From positions 603,701 to 667,700 of the forward strand of contig CANMPP010000002.1 of NCBI GenBank assembly GCA_947499735.1: DNA of 64,000 bases. Reading direction: 5' to 3'. Below are positions 1 to 9,840 of the stretch, piece by piece. Origin of the DNA: an uncultured Pelagimonas sp. (GTDB taxonomy: Bacteria > Pseudomonadota > Alphaproteobacteria > Rhodobacterales > Rhodobacteraceae). Position 1 is the first letter of the stretch; every line of letters starts with the position of its first letter. Made by a program: the position numbers and the translations under genes. The notes beneath the pieces are model-generated. The model saw only the letters and a program-made list of their open reading frames with translations, did not search any database and was not told the DNA's origin.

Positions 1-1598
1 GCATGGCGCATGACGCCTGTGGCAGGGTCATTCCACAGAACACGGGAAATGCGACGGTCTGCATCTTCTGACCCATCACAGCAAATCACTATGCCTGAAT
101 GCTGGGAAAAGCCCATGCCGACACCACCACCGTGATGCAGCGACACCCACGTTGCGCCAGATGCAGTGTTGAGCAACGCGTTCAGTAATGGCCAATCGGA
201 CACCGCATCGGACCCGTCCAACATGCTTTCGGTTTCGCGGTTGGGGGACGCAACTGAACCGGAATCCAGATGATCGCGGCCGATCACAATCGGAGCACTG
301 AGTTCGCCATTGCGCACCATTTCGTTGAAAGCCAAACCCAGTTTGTGGCGAATGCCAAGGCCGACCCAGCAAATACGTGCAGGCAAGCCTTGGAATGCAA
401 TCCGTTCCCGCGCCATATCAAGCCAGTTGTGCAGGTGCTTGTCCTCTGACAGGATTTCTTTGACCTTGGCGTCTGTTTTGTAGATGTCTTCTGGATCACC
501 AGACAGGGCCGCCCAGCGGAAGGGGCCAATACCGCGACAGAAAAGCGGGCGGATATAGGCCGGAACGAAGCCCGGGAAATCAAACGCGTTTTCCAAACCT
601 TCTTCCAAAGCAACCTGACGGATGTTGTTGCCATAGTCGAATGTTGGCACGCCCATTTTTTGGAATTCGATCATCGCTTCCACATGCACTTTCATCGATG
701 CACGGGCGGCGATTTCGACGGCTTTTGGATCGCTTTCGCGTTTCTCTTTCCACTGCGCCATTGTCCAGCCTTGCGGCAGGTAGCCGTTGATCGGGTCATG
801 GGCGGATGTCTGGTCTGTCACCATGTCTGGGCGCACGCCGCGTTTTGCGAGTTCTGCAAAGACATCTGCGGCATTTCCCAAAAGGCCCACGGATTTGGCT
901 TCGCCCGCAGCGGTCCATTTGTCGATCAGGGCCAAGGCTTCGTCGAGCGTTTCAGCCTTTTCGTCCACGTATCGGGTCCGTAGACGGAAATCGATGCTAT
1001 CTTGGTTGCATTCAACGGCCAAACAACAGGCACCCGCCATGACTGCGGCCAGCGGCTGCGCGCCGCCCATACCGCCCAAGCCGCCGGTCAAAACCCATTT
1101 GCCTGTCAGGTCGCCATTGTAATGCTGGCGACCTGCTTCGACGAATGTTTCGTATGTCCCTTGCACGATGCCTTGGCTGCCGATGTAGATCCACGATCCG
1201 GCCGTCATTTGGCCGTACATCGCCAGCCCTTTTTTATCGAGCTCGTTAAAGTGATCCCAATTGGCCCAATGCGGCACGAGGTTTGAGTTTGCGATCAAAA
1301 CACGCGGCGCATCTTTGTGGGTTTGGAACACGCCAACAGGTTTGCCCGATTGCACCATAAGGGTTTGGTCTTCCTCAAGGTTTTTGAGGCTCTCAACAAT
1401 GAGGTCGAAATCCTTCCACGTCCGCGCCGCACGACCGATCCCGCCGTACACCACCAGCTCATGCGGGTTTTCGGCCACATCGGGGTGTAGGTTGTTCATC
1501 AACATGCGCATTGGCGCTTCGGTCAGCCAGCTTTTGGCAGTGATCTCGGTGCCCGTGGCAGGAAAAATGTCACGGGTGTTTTTGCGCGGATCGGTCAT
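1..1598 (-). CDS. hutU: Urocanate hydratase (urocanase), C-terminus cut by window edge
   Basis: Second step of histidine breakdown in the cytosol: urocanate plus water to 4-imidazolone-5-propionate, using tightly bound NAD+. The minus-strand reading frame starts [16 protein letters not shown] and is open to base 1, giving 532 codons; the family is about 555 residues, so only the last 20 or so are missing. Family signatures are plain, including the [13 protein letters not shown] dinucleotide-binding stretch, the [17 protein letters not shown] segment and the late [16 protein letters not shown] motif. The start ATG overlaps the hutG stop as ATGA, so it is the last visible gene of a hutI-H-G-U operon. 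The identification is secure. Confidence 0.97.
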   Translation of the reverse strand, partial: MTDPRKNTRDIFPATGTEITAKSWLTEAPMRMLMNNLHPDVAENPHELVVYGGIGRAARTWKDFDLIVESLKNLEEDQTLMVQSGKPVGVFQTHKDAPRVLIANSNLVPHWANWDHFNELDKKGLAMYGQMTAGSWIYIGSQGIVQGTYETFVEAGRQHYNGDLTGKWVLTGGLGGMGGAQPLAAVMAGACCLAVECNQDSIDFRLRTRYVDEKAETLDEALALIDKWTAAGEAKSVGLLGNAADVFAELAKRGVRPDMVTDQTSAHDPINGYLPQGWTMAQWKEKRESDPKAVEIAARASMKVHVEAMIEFQKMGVPTFDYGNNIRQVALEEGLENAFDFPGFVPAYIRPLFCRGIGPFRWAALSGDPEDIYKTDAKVKEILSEDKHLHNWLDMARERIAFQGLPARICWVGLGIRHKLGLAFNEMVRNGELSAPIVIGRDHLDSGSVASPNRETESMLDGSDAVSDWPLLNALLNTASGATWVSLHHGGGVGMGFSQHSGIVICCDGSEDADRRISRVLWNDPATGVMRH

Positions 1599-2395
1599 GA
1601 TTTGCCTTTCAGTGTCCGGGCCAAACCGGTCAATTTTGTCAAAATGGATGTGAGGAGCGGGCGCAGCTTCGCAGCTTTTTCGTCGTCATAGGTCCATGGG
1701 CTGGTCTCGGAGGTCAGATAAGTGCTTTGGGCCAGTTCCATTTGGATGGCGTGTAGACCTTCTGAGGGCCGACCATAGTGACGCGTTGTCCAACCGCCCT
1801 TAAACCGACCATTGGTGACCGACGAATACCCCTGTGCAGCAGCGCAAATATCCTGAGTGGTCTTTTCAATGGTCGGATCACATGTCGTGCCGAGATTTGT
1901 GCCAATGTTGAAATCAGGCAGCCTACCGTCAAACAGAAACGGAATGTCCGAGCGGATCGAATGACAATCATACAGCATGGCGAACCCGTGCAGGCGTTTG
2001 ACCCGGTCCAATTCGGTCTCAAGTGCTGCGTGATAGGGGACATGAAATGCGGCCCGACGAGTTTCAATCGCTGCGGCGTCTGGTGCATTTGTCCAAATGC
2101 TATGACCATCAAAATCGGTCAGTGGCACAAGCCCAGTGGTGTTTTGTCCGGGATACAGGGATATGCCGGACGGGTCACGATTTGCATCCACAACATAACG
2201 ATGGAACGTGGCGCGCACGCTGGTGGTATCGGGCAATAGGCCTTCATACAGCGTGTGAATATGCCAATCCGTGTCATCCAGCCCGCGCCCACGTTCGTTG
2301 AGATCCGCCAGAACATCATCAGGAACATAGGTTCCCGTATGGGGCAGACCCAGAACGATCGGGCTGTCGCCTTGAACGATTTCGACCGGCGTCAT
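1595..2395 (-). CDS. hutG: N-formylglutamate deformylase
   Basis: Hydrolyses N-formylglutamate to glutamate and formate, the last step of the five-enzyme histidine route. The 266-residue protein is of normal length for the N-formylglutamate amidohydrolase family. Characteristic segments are the early [13 protein letters not shown], the [13 protein letters not shown] motif and a later YDCHSI segment, which carry candidate metal ligands. It overlaps hutH upstream and hutU downstream by 4 bases each, so translation is probably coupled. Together with hutF across the divergent promoter, it shows that the formiminoglutamate deiminase branch is used rather than direct formimidoylglutamase. Confidence 0.95.
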   Translation of the reverse strand: MTPVEIVQGDSPIVLGLPHTGTYVPDDVLADLNERGRGLDDTDWHIHTLYEGLLPDTTSVRATFHRYVVDANRDPSGISLYPGQNTTGLVPLTDFDGHSIWTNAPDAAAIETRRAAFHVPYHAALETELDRVKRLHGFAMLYDCHSIRSDIPFLFDGRLPDFNIGTNLGTTCDPTIEKTTQDICAAAQGYSSVTNGRFKGGWTTRHYGRPSEGLHAIQMELAQSTYLTSETSPWTYDDEKAAKLRPLLTSILTKLTGLARTLKGKS

Positions 2396-3930
2396 GTCGA
2401 CAGCTCCGGCATGTCGATGCCCGCTGCAGTTACAACGTCACCAGATGCGATAAGCGCAGCCGCACGTTCCAGATCAGGCGCGAGATAGCGATCATCGCCT
2501 AGGGTTTCGACGTCTTGGCGCAGCCGGGCAATGACGTTTTGCAACGTGTCGCTTGTGGTCAAGGGGGCGCGGAAATCAATCCCTTGCGCTGCGCAAAGCA
2601 GTTCAACCCCCAAAATGCGCGTCAGGTTGTCATTCATGGCCCCCAAACGACGGGCCCCATGTGCTGCCATGCTGACATGGTCTTCTTGGTTGGCAGAGGT
2701 TGGCGTGCTGTCGGTCACACATGGGTTGGCCAGATGTTTGTTTTCACTCATCAAGGCGGCGGTGGTGACTTCGGCAATCATATAGCCACTGTTCAGACCC
2801 GGATTGGGTGTCAGGAAGGGGGGTAGATTGAAGCTGAGCACCGGATCGACGATCAGTGCGACGCGCCTTTGCGCGATGGCCCCAATTTCGGCAATGGCCA
2901 ATGCAATCATGTCTGCGGCGAACCCAACAGGTTCCGCATGGAAATTGCCGCCTGATACGATCACATCTGCGTCGATCAGGACCAGGGGGTTGTCGGTGGC
3001 GGCATTTGCTTCAATTTCCAGCGAACGCGCCGCCATGCGCAACACATCCATGGCCGCACCTGTCACCTGTGGTTGGCAGCGGATGCAATAGGGGTCTTGG
3101 ACCCGTGCATCGTCCACCACATGACTGTCGCGAATTTCAGATCCTGCCAATAGGGCACGCATTGTTTCACCCGCTTGGATCTGCCCCAGATGGCCACGCA
3201 ATGTATGGATTTCCGGCTGCAAAGGTGCCGTTGATCCCATGATTGCGTCTGTGGATAGGGCTGACGTGACAAGCGCGGAATGCGCTGCACGCCATGCGCC
3301 AAACAATCCTGCAATGGCAAATGCGGTGGAAAACTGCGTGCCATTGATCAATGCCAAGCCTTCTTTGGGGCCCAGTTCCACTGGTGTCAAACCTGCGGCG
3401 GCCAAAGCCTTGCCGCCTGACATCACGTGGCCTTCGAATTCGGCCTCACCATGTCCCATCATGGCCGCAGCCATATGGGCCAGCGGGGCCAGATCGCCGG
3501 ACGCCCCGACAGACCCCTGCGCGGGAATGACCGGTGTCACCCCTTTTGCCAGCATCCCTTCAAGCAAGGTGACGACCTCTAGTCGCACACCGGATGCGCC
3601 ACGCCCAAGGCTGAGCAATTTCAGTGCCATCAGCAGGCGCGCATGACGGCGCGAGATTGCAGGGCCAACGCCGCAGCAATGGGAGAGGATCAGGTTGCGC
3701 TGAAGCGTTGCGGTATCCTTGGCTTCGATCTTGACCGAGGCTAGTTTTCCAAAGCCCGTGTTGACGCCATAAACGGCATCCGTTCCCGCCACGGCCTTGG
3801 CGATCCGGGAATGGGCCAGCTCGATTGCGGGATGGCTGGCCGGATCAAGACGCACGGCGGCTTCGTTCCAATATATGTCGGCCAGATCATCCAAAGTGAC
3901 GGCGCCGGGAGACAGGGTTAGGGTGGTCAC
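2392..3930 (-). CDS. hutH: Histidine ammonia-lyase
   Basis: First enzyme of histidine catabolism: removes ammonia from L-histidine to give urocanate. At 512 residues it has the family length. The Ala-Ser-Gly triad that cyclises to the MIO electrophile is at residues 143-145, within [16 protein letters not shown]. The N-terminal [11 protein letters not shown] motif with the catalytic Tyr54 is intact. It overlaps hutI (start side) and hutG (stop side) by 4 bases. No frameshift or missing residue is seen. Confidence 0.97.
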   Translation of the reverse strand: MTTLTLSPGAVTLDDLADIYWNEAAVRLDPASHPAIELAHSRIAKAVAGTDAVYGVNTGFGKLASVKIEAKDTATLQRNLILSHCCGVGPAISRRHARLLMALKLLSLGRGASGVRLEVVTLLEGMLAKGVTPVIPAQGSVGASGDLAPLAHMAAAMMGHGEAEFEGHVMSGGKALAAAGLTPVELGPKEGLALINGTQFSTAFAIAGLFGAWRAAHSALVTSALSTDAIMGSTAPLQPEIHTLRGHLGQIQAGETMRALLAGSEIRDSHVVDDARVQDPYCIRCQPQVTGAAMDVLRMAARSLEIEANAATDNPLVLIDADVIVSGGNFHAEPVGFAADMIALAIAEIGAIAQRRVALIVDPVLSFNLPPFLTPNPGLNSGYMIAEVTTAALMSENKHLANPCVTDSTPTSANQEDHVSMAAHGARRLGAMNDNLTRILGVELLCAAQGIDFRAPLTTSDTLQNVIARLRQDVETLGDDRYLAPDLERAAALIASGDVVTAAGIDMPELST

Positions 3931-5144
3931 AATGTGCCTCCGAAAATGCGGGAATGAAGTGGGTTGAACCCGATCCGATAGGACAGTTCAGCAGGGTGTT
4001 TGACGTCCCAGACCGCCATGTCAGCGCGCATGCCGACGGCAAGTGTTCCTGCGTCCTGTAGGCCCAAGGCACGAGCCGCGTTTTGGGTGACGCCGCGCAG
4101 GGTTTCGTCGGGCGTCATTCGAAATAGGGTGCAGCCCATATTCATGGTCAGCAGTAGCGAATTTAGCGGAGCGGTTCCGGGATTCAAATCCGTCGCAAGC
4201 GCCATAGGCACATCATGTTTGCGCAACAGGTCAATGGGCGGGGCTTGGGTTTCGCGCAATGTGTAGAATGCGCCGGGTAGGATAACGGCAATTGTGCCTG
4301 CATCCTTCATCGCCTTTACGCCGTCTTCATCCAGATATTCGATGTGATCCGCTGACATCGCGCCATAGCTGGCAGCCAATTTAGCACCGCCAAGGTTGGA
4401 CAATTGTTCTGCATGCAGTTTGGTTGGCAGGCCCAGTTCTTGGGCCACATCAAACACCCGCGCGATTTGATCAGGTTGAAAGGCGATGCCTTCGCAAAAC
4501 CCATCCACCGCATCAACCAACCCTTCGGCATGCGCCGCACGCAGGGTTGGAATACAAACGTCATGGATGTAATCATCATCGCGGCCGGCATATTCCGTGG
4601 GTGTCGCATGGGCACCAAGGAAGGTTGTTTTTACGCGAATAGGGCGATGTTCGGCTATCGCACGGGCGACACGCAACATACGCAGTTCGGTGTCTCGGTC
4701 CAACCCATAGCCGGATTTCACTTCAATGCAGGTGACGCCTTCGGATATCAAAACATCCACGCGACGCAATGCGTCTGTCAAAAGCTCGCCTTCAGATGCG
4801 GCGCGTGTCGCATTTACCGTCGACACGATCCCACCGCCAGCGCGTGCGACCTCTTCATAACTGGCACCGTTTAGTCGCATTTCGAATTCTGCAGCGCGGT
4901 CACCGCCATGTACAATATGCGTGTGACAATCAATCAAACCAGGGGTGACAAGGCGTCCACCAAGATCGGTCTGAGGATGCGTTTTATAGCCATCAGGAAG
5001 CTCGGAAACAGGCCCAAGCCAATCGATCAGCCCATCCACAACCACAATCGCGGCATCCTTGATCAAACCGTATGCGGCCTCTGATTCCCCTAATGTCGCA
5101 AGGTTGAGATGGGAAAAGACCATGTTATTTTTCGGCATTTTCAT
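3927..5144 (-). CDS. hutI: Imidazolonepropionase
   Basis: Opens the imidazolone ring of 4-imidazolone-5-propionate to N-formimino-L-glutamate. It is an amidohydrolase-superfamily protein of 405 residues, with the metal-binding HxH at His74 and His76 ([11 protein letters not shown]) and the later [12 protein letters not shown] segment carrying the metal-ligand Asp. It is the first gene of the hutIHGU operon and lies divergent from hutF. The start is taken at the first ATG; a second in-frame Met at residue 8 (MVFSHLNL) is an alternative, because no clear Shine-Dalgarno decides between them. Confidence 0.95.
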   Translation of the reverse strand: MKMPKNNMVFSHLNLATLGESEAAYGLIKDAAIVVVDGLIDWLGPVSELPDGYKTHPQTDLGGRLVTPGLIDCHTHIVHGGDRAAEFEMRLNGASYEEVARAGGGIVSTVNATRAASEGELLTDALRRVDVLISEGVTCIEVKSGYGLDRDTELRMLRVARAIAEHRPIRVKTTFLGAHATPTEYAGRDDDYIHDVCIPTLRAAHAEGLVDAVDGFCEGIAFQPDQIARVFDVAQELGLPTKLHAEQLSNLGGAKLAASYGAMSADHIEYLDEDGVKAMKDAGTIAVILPGAFYTLRETQAPPIDLLRKHDVPMALATDLNPGTAPLNSLLLTMNMGCTLFRMTPDETLRGVTQNAARALGLQDAGTLAVGMRADMAVWDVKHPAELSYRIGFNPLHSRIFGGTL

Positions 5145-5190
5145 TCCGATATAGTTGAGAACACTCTTTTAACGTATGTAAAAATATGCT

Positions 5191-5206
5191 TTATGTCTAG
5201 ACATAA
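5191..5206. promoter_or_regulatory. Perfect 16-bp palindrome between hutI and hutF, candidate HutC operator
   Basis: TTATGTCTAGACATAA is a perfect inverted repeat lying 11 bases upstream of the hutF start and about 46 bases upstream of hutI. It resembles the TTGTATAGACAA-like operators of the GntR-family repressor HutC described in other proteobacteria. It is well placed to control both divergent transcripts. The regulator assignment is inference: no hutC gene is visible here. Confidence 0.6.
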
Positions 5207-5217
5207 TGGAGGTTAAG

Positions 5218-6579
5218 ATGATTTTTGCAAAACAAGCGATGCTTTCAACCGGATGGGCGTCTGGGGTGCGTCTGACCGTGGCGCAGGGCCAGATTGCGAA
5301 AATTGAAACAGACCAGCAGGCCCGCCCCGCAGATGTGGTGGTCGATACGCTTTTGCCGGCTTTGGGAAATTTGCACAGTCACAGCTTTCAACGCGCCATG
5401 GCTGGCATGACCGAATATCGCATGGCGGGTAGGGATAGTTTCTGGACATGGCGCGACCTGATGTACCGGTTCACCGCGCATTTAACCCCTAAACAGGTCG
5501 AGGCGATCGCGGCCTTCGTTTTCTTGGAAATGCAAGAGGCGGGCTTTGCCAGCGTGGGTGAATTCCACTATCTGCACCACCAGCCGGGTGGTACGCCTTA
5601 TGATGATCTGGGAGAGCTATCGTCGCGCATTGCCGCCGCCGCGGATATCACTGGTATAGGCCTAACCCATTTACCGGTCCTATATACATATGGCGGGGCA
5701 GGGCAGGTGCCGCTTGAGGCGGGGCAGGCACGGTTTGGCAACTCGGTCGATCGTTTCAACGCATTGGTTGACCGTGCAGAACACGCTGTCGGGGCATTAC
5801 CTGATGATTGTTGTGTGGGTATTGCACCGCATTCTCTGCGGGCCACATCGTCAGATGATTTGCAGGCTGTTTTGGCAGCGCGGCGCGCTGGGCCAATCCA
5901 TATTCACATCGCAGAACAACCCAAGGAAGTGACTAACATTCGGGCGTGGCTGGGTGCGCGCCCGGTTGAGTGGTTGTTGCAAAATGCCGGAGTGGACGCA
6001 GATTGGTGCCTGATCCACGCTACGCATATGAGCGACACCGAAACGGAAGATATGGCCAAATCCGGTGCAGTTGCTGGCCTTTGCCCAATTACCGAAGCAA
6101 ACCTGGGCGATGGGCCCTTCAACGGGCCATCATATTTAAACCATGGTGGCGCATTTGGCGTTGGGTCAGATTCTAATGTGTTGATCTCATTAACTGAAGA
6201 GCTGCGTACATTGGAATATTCCCAACGTCTGCGTGACATTGCCCGCAATGTGATGGTCGTTGGCGAAGGATCTGTCGGTGAAACGCTCTATTCCGGTGCT
6301 GCAAAGGGCGGGGCGCAGGCTTTGGGCCGTCAGGCGGGCGAAATTTCGGTCGGTAAACTTGCGGATCTGGTCGCCATTGATAGCACCTCATCCGCGCTAT
6401 GCGCATTGCGCCAAGATCAAATTCTTGACGGTTTGGTGTTTGCCGCAAAAGATACCATCGTGACCGATGTTTGGTCCGCAGGCCGGCACGCAGTGCGATC
6501 AGGTCGCCACATCAAACGTGATGAGATTACCGCAGCTTATCAATCTGCTATGCGTAACCTAATGGCGTCTGCTTTGTAG
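5218..6579 (+). CDS. hutF: Formimidoylglutamate deiminase
   Basis: Deaminates N-formimino-L-glutamate to N-formyl-L-glutamate, the substrate of HutG. It is an amidohydrolase-superfamily enzyme with the typical GNLHSHSFQRAMAG segment (zinc ligands His53 and His55) and the later HATHM and GVGSDSN motifs. I start it at 5218, not at the in-frame ATG at 5206, because GGAGG at 5208-5212 is an ideal ribosome-binding site for the second ATG and overlaps the first. That gives 453 residues, the usual length. It is transcribed alone, divergent from hutIHGU and convergent with the LysR gene. Confidence 0.95.
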   Translation: MIFAKQAMLSTGWASGVRLTVAQGQIAKIETDQQARPADVVVDTLLPALGNLHSHSFQRAMAGMTEYRMAGRDSFWTWRDLMYRFTAHLTPKQVEAIAAFVFLEMQEAGFASVGEFHYLHHQPGGTPYDDLGELSSRIAAAADITGIGLTHLPVLYTYGGAGQVPLEAGQARFGNSVDRFNALVDRAEHAVGALPDDCCVGIAPHSLRATSSDDLQAVLAARRAGPIHIHIAEQPKEVTNIRAWLGARPVEWLLQNAGVDADWCLIHATHMSDTETEDMAKSGAVAGLCPITEANLGDGPFNGPSYLNHGGAFGVGSDSNVLISLTEELRTLEYSQRLRDIARNVMVVGEGSVGETLYSGAAKGGAQALGRQAGEISVGKLADLVAIDSTSSALCALRQDQILDGLVFAAKDTIVTDVWSAGRHAVRSGRHIKRDEITAAYQSAMRNLMASAL

Positions 6580-6709
6580 ATACATCTAACGATATTGCGC
6601 GTGATCCCATCAGTGTTGTTTCAGATTACATCAACCAAAGGGCTCGATCTTAGAATTTGCATCGGTTTTTTCTACGACCCGTAACAGCCAAATTGACCTA
6701 ACATTTCCA

Positions 6710-7609
6710 TCAAACCATCTCTGCAATGCAATGTTGTAGGAACGCTGCGCAAGCACGTCGTTTCATCGCGCCTTTTGCCGACAGGACACCAACCTCGATC
6801 GGTGGGACCTTGCTGTGTAGAGGGATGAAAACCAATGGCTTTCCATCGGGTGCATGTGTGCCAACAGGGCGGAAATTGACAATCGAATACCCAAACCCAT
6901 TCGCAACAAGGCTGCGTGCCACGGCCATGTCTTTGGTACGTTCCGTGATCAAGGGCTTCACGGACGTCGTATTGAAGAAAGACAGGAAATAGTCTGAACT
7001 CAGCGGCAGATCCAGCAGGACCATCGCGTGATTTGCCAGATCCTGTATTGTCAGAGTGTTGCGATCTGATAGCGGGTGATCTGGCGCCAGCATGACCAGA
7101 GGTGGCAGTGTTTTGATCGGGTGGAATTCCAGATCTGCGGGCACGTCGATTGCATAGCTGAGGCTTAAATCGATCTCAGCACGTCGCAGCGCTGCAAAAA
7201 TATCTGGCTGCGTCAATTCAGACTGGCTGAGAGTGACCGCAGGGTGTTGTGCTTCAAAGCTGCGGCGTAATTTTGGTACAACAATCTGCGCAAAGGTCAC
7301 GAGACATCCCAGGCGCAAGGGTCCTTGGATCATCTCGGATGCCGTTCCGGCAAGGCGTGTCAGTTCTGATGCCTCGAATAGGATTTTATTCGCCTGTTCG
7401 GCCAAGCTGCGTCCAGCTTCGGTCAGGGATAGTCCCTGCGCACGTTGCCGCACAAACAGCACGGTACCCAGTTCTTCCTCAAGCTGGGTCAGAGCGGTCG
7501 AAATGGATGGCGAAGAGACGTTCAGCACGCGACTGGCCGCAGCAATGCTGCCTGTGTCCGCCGCGCAGGTGAAGTATTCTAGCTGCCTCAGAGTGAATCG
7601 CGTTTGCAT
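6710..7609 (-). CDS. LysR-family transcriptional regulator
   Basis: A 299-residue LysR-type regulator: N-terminal winged helix-turn-helix (about residues 5-62, LRQLEYFTCAADTGSIAAAS) and a C-terminal type 2 periplasmic-binding-like effector domain. It is the last gene of the minus-strand operon that begins at 12280, 31 bases after the DUF1028 gene, so it is probably co-transcribed with the enzymes it controls. The LysR-type dyad at 12355-12377 upstream of the first gene is its likely target (inference). Effector unknown. It is convergent with hutF, so it is not an obvious hut regulator. Confidence 0.9.
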   Translation of the reverse strand: MQTRFTLRQLEYFTCAADTGSIAAASRVLNVSSPSISTALTQLEEELGTVLFVRQRAQGLSLTEAGRSLAEQANKILFEASELTRLAGTASEMIQGPLRLGCLVTFAQIVVPKLRRSFEAQHPAVTLSQSELTQPDIFAALRRAEIDLSLSYAIDVPADLEFHPIKTLPPLVMLAPDHPLSDRNTLTIQDLANHAMVLLDLPLSSDYFLSFFNTTSVKPLITERTKDMAVARSLVANGFGYSIVNFRPVGTHAPDGKPLVFIPLHSKVPPIEVGVLSAKGAMKRRACAAFLQHCIAEMV

Positions 7610-7640
7610 ATGCTATTGGTGACCAAGGCGCAGAATGGTG

Positions 7641-8315
7641 TCAATCATCCCCCGGTACACCGTATGAAGGGGCATCACGCGGGTCGATGGCGCGCTGGAT
7701 ATAGGCATCCAATTGTGGCTTATAAACCTCCCACGCGGTCGCGATAGCCTCGATCGGGCAATCTTCTGTCCAATCGCAGCGCAGATCGGCAACGGGCCAA
7801 GGCACGTTGTCCACAATCTTCATGCCCGCCGAATGCACCGGTCCAGCCTCGCCCCCTGCGGCCAATCCCGCCCGCATAGCCGCGATCAACCTATCGCCAA
7901 TATGCCCTTTACTGGTCGTAAAACCGGCGACAATAGCGGCAGGCACACCGTCATTGGCCAGTAGATTGCCGCCCGACGCAACATCAGGTCCTTGGGCCTG
8001 CGTCCAAATGCCCAAAGAATTTGGACCTGAATGGATCGCGGTAGCGCCATCGGCATCAATTGCCAAAACCTGTCGATATTCAATGAACTTTCCTTGGGAT
8101 TGTATGCGCGCAATGGCCTCTGATGCGGACATTCCGTCCTGCATTAGATCCAGCCCCAGCGGGCCAAGCGTTGGGTCTGTCACGTTCTGCGAGGCAACAG
8201 CGCCAACACCCGCACGTGCATAGGAGCAGCGTGCAGCAACTGCAGGCGATGACGATGCTATCGCAACCCCGAACATGCCGGTTTCGGCGCAACGGGCGAT
8301 TAGTGAAAATGTCAT
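7641..8315 (-). CDS. DUF1028 family protein
   Basis: A 224-residue protein that matches the DUF1028 family (Ntn-hydrolase-like fold) over its whole length: it starts MTFSLIARC, followed by FGVAIASSSPAVAARC and VASQNVTDPTLGPLGL, and has a mid-protein ASGGNLLAND segment. The biochemical function of the family is not established, but it is often found beside RidA and amine or amino-acid catabolic genes, as here. It overlaps the RidA gene by 4 bases and precedes the LysR gene, so it belongs to the Rieske operon. A hydrolase acting on an amide-containing intermediate is a guess. Confidence 0.85.
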   Translation of the reverse strand: MTFSLIARCAETGMFGVAIASSSPAVAARCSYARAGVGAVASQNVTDPTLGPLGLDLMQDGMSASEAIARIQSQGKFIEYRQVLAIDADGATAIHSGPNSLGIWTQAQGPDVASGGNLLANDGVPAAIVAGFTTSKGHIGDRLIAAMRAGLAAGGEAGPVHSAGMKIVDNVPWPVADLRCDWTEDCPIEAIATAWEVYKPQLDAYIQRAIDPRDAPSYGVPGDD

Positions 8316-8731
8316 GCAGGGATTACCGCCGTGCCATCGATTTCAACCAGCCATTCAGGTCGTGCAAGCGCCTGCACGACCAGTCCTGTCGACACAGGAT
8401 GCACGCCTTTGATATATTCGCCCATGGTGCGATAGACGGCTTCGCGATGGCGGACGTCTGTGATGTAGACAACCACTTTGACCAGATGACTGATATCGCC
8501 GCCGGCCTCTTCGATCAATTGGGTGATATTTTGCATGACCTTGTGGGTCTGCTCGACCGGATCGTGGCTGTTGATATTGGCCGCGTCATCCAGGTTCTGT
8601 GGACATTGCCCGCGCAGCCAGACGATCCTGCCAGAGGCTTCGGTCACGACGGCCTGACACAGATCATTGTCGAGGTTTTGTTCGGGATATGTGTCTGACG
8701 TGTTGAACTTGCGGATGCGGGTATGGGCCAT
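8312..8731 (-). CDS. RidA/YjgF family protein
   Basis: 139 residues with the YjgF/YER057c/UK114 fold signatures: GQCPQN near residue 41, a central helix (VMQNITQLIEEAGGDIS), the LVKVVVYITDV strand and a C-terminal PEWLVEIDGTAVI segment. RidA proteins hydrolyse reactive enamine or imine intermediates. The canonical Arg of the RNVxxVLxAAG region is not present in that form, so this is probably one of the Rid subfamilies tied to a specific pathway rather than the housekeeping RidA. It lies between the first Rieske oxygenase and DUF1028, overlapping the latter. Confidence 0.88.
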   Translation of the reverse strand: MAHTRIRKFNTSDTYPEQNLDNDLCQAVVTEASGRIVWLRGQCPQNLDDAANINSHDPVEQTHKVMQNITQLIEEAGGDISHLVKVVVYITDVRHREAVYRTMGEYIKGVHPVSTGLVVQALARPEWLVEIDGTAVIPA

Positions 8732-8740
8732 AGGGGTTCC

Positions 8741-9838
8741 TTACATTCGGTCTTGTGCGGCAAGCCATAGCTGAAAATCACGTATGGTGCCTTCGTAATC
8801 ATCCTCTGCCAGCGGGCCGGACAGGGCGTGTTCGGAAGCAAGCGCAATTTGCATGCGTTCCAGTTTTTCCCGATCTTCTTGATTGACCTTTTCCCAAAGC
8901 GCAATGCGCTGGGCAACCGTGTCATCATCAAGGTCAGTGCCATAGGTGGACAAGGTCCATTTGACCCTGATTTGGCCTGCATTCATCGGAAAAATACTGA
9001 TGGATACCAATAGGCTGGCGGCCTGACTGACAACTTGTGTCGGGAACAGTGCGAACAAGGTAGACCGCAATCGTTCGTCCTGCGTCAGGTTGGGTGCCCC
9101 CATGCCACGGGACGGGATAGATTTGGGATAGTTCGCTGCATAAGATGTAAAACCGTCTCCACTTTCCAGCTTTCGCGCAAGACCTGTGGGCGTATAGCTG
9201 TGCAGCGTCTGCGGGTGTACGACGGATAGGTGATAGCCTTCCATGAAATTTTCAACGAGGCATTTCCAATTGGTGTTCCAAACCTCTTCCGCGACATGGG
9301 CGATACGGAAACGTTCACTGTCGTAATTGGCAAGCAGCCCATCAAGGGCGGGATACGAAAACGGTTCCGCGTCCCCATCTAGGTTCACGTAAATAAACCC
9401 TTGCCACAACTGCATGTTATGGCGGTGTAACGCACAGTTTTTGGCATCAAAACCCGCATTCTTCATCCGGGCGGCACGCAGCAGGCCACCGTCCAAATCG
9501 TATGACCACGCGTGATAGGAACACACGAACCGTTTTGTGTTGCCACTGCCTTCGGCCAAGGGCATCCCGCGGTGACGGCACACGTTGGCCAGTACCGCAA
9601 TATGATCGTCCGCTTGCCGCACCACGATCAGCGGTTCGTTCAGAAGCTGAACACTGAAGAAATCCCCGACATTGGGGATTTCATCTGCGCGGCCAAGGCA
9701 ATGCCAACCGCGCCGCAAGACTGTTGCTGTTTCCCGGTCAAACTGATCTTGCGAGCAATAGAACGCCCCGGGCATCGTCATCGGGCGATCCGCTGGAAGG
9801 GCTGCAATACCTTGTAATTGCTCAGACAGAGACGCCAT
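8741..9838 (-). CDS. Rieske non-heme iron oxygenase, alpha subunit (first of two)
   Basis: A 365-residue aromatic-ring-hydroxylase-type alpha subunit. The N-terminal Rieske [2Fe-2S] domain shows CRHRGMPLAEG and CSYHAWSYDLDGG (CxH...CxxH). The C-terminal catalytic domain carries the NFMEGYHLSVVHP segment with the mononuclear-iron His pair. It starts 2 bases from the end of the second Rieske gene, so the two are translationally linked. Such proteins, with a separate reductase, hydroxylate or N-/O-demethylate substrates; many in marine alphaproteobacteria act on quaternary amines. No beta subunit or ferredoxin reductase is adjacent. Substrate unknown. Confidence 0.9.
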   Translation of the reverse strand: MASLSEQLQGIAALPADRPMTMPGAFYCSQDQFDRETATVLRRGWHCLGRADEIPNVGDFFSVQLLNEPLIVVRQADDHIAVLANVCRHRGMPLAEGSGNTKRFVCSYHAWSYDLDGGLLRAARMKNAGFDAKNCALHRHNMQLWQGFIYVNLDGDAEPFSYPALDGLLANYDSERFRIAHVAEEVWNTNWKCLVENFMEGYHLSVVHPQTLHSYTPTGLARKLESGDGFTSYAANYPKSIPSRGMGAPNLTQDERLRSTLFALFPTQVVSQAASLLVSISIFPMNAGQIRVKWTLSTYGTDLDDDTVAQRIALWEKVNQEDREKLERMQIALASEHALSGPLAEDDYEGTIRDFQLWLAAQDRM

Positions 9839-9840
9839 GA

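Noticed and set aside
660..1653. Several open frames on the plus strand opposite hutU
   Set aside because: They are antisense to a complete urocanase reading frame with all family motifs, and have no ribosome-binding sites.
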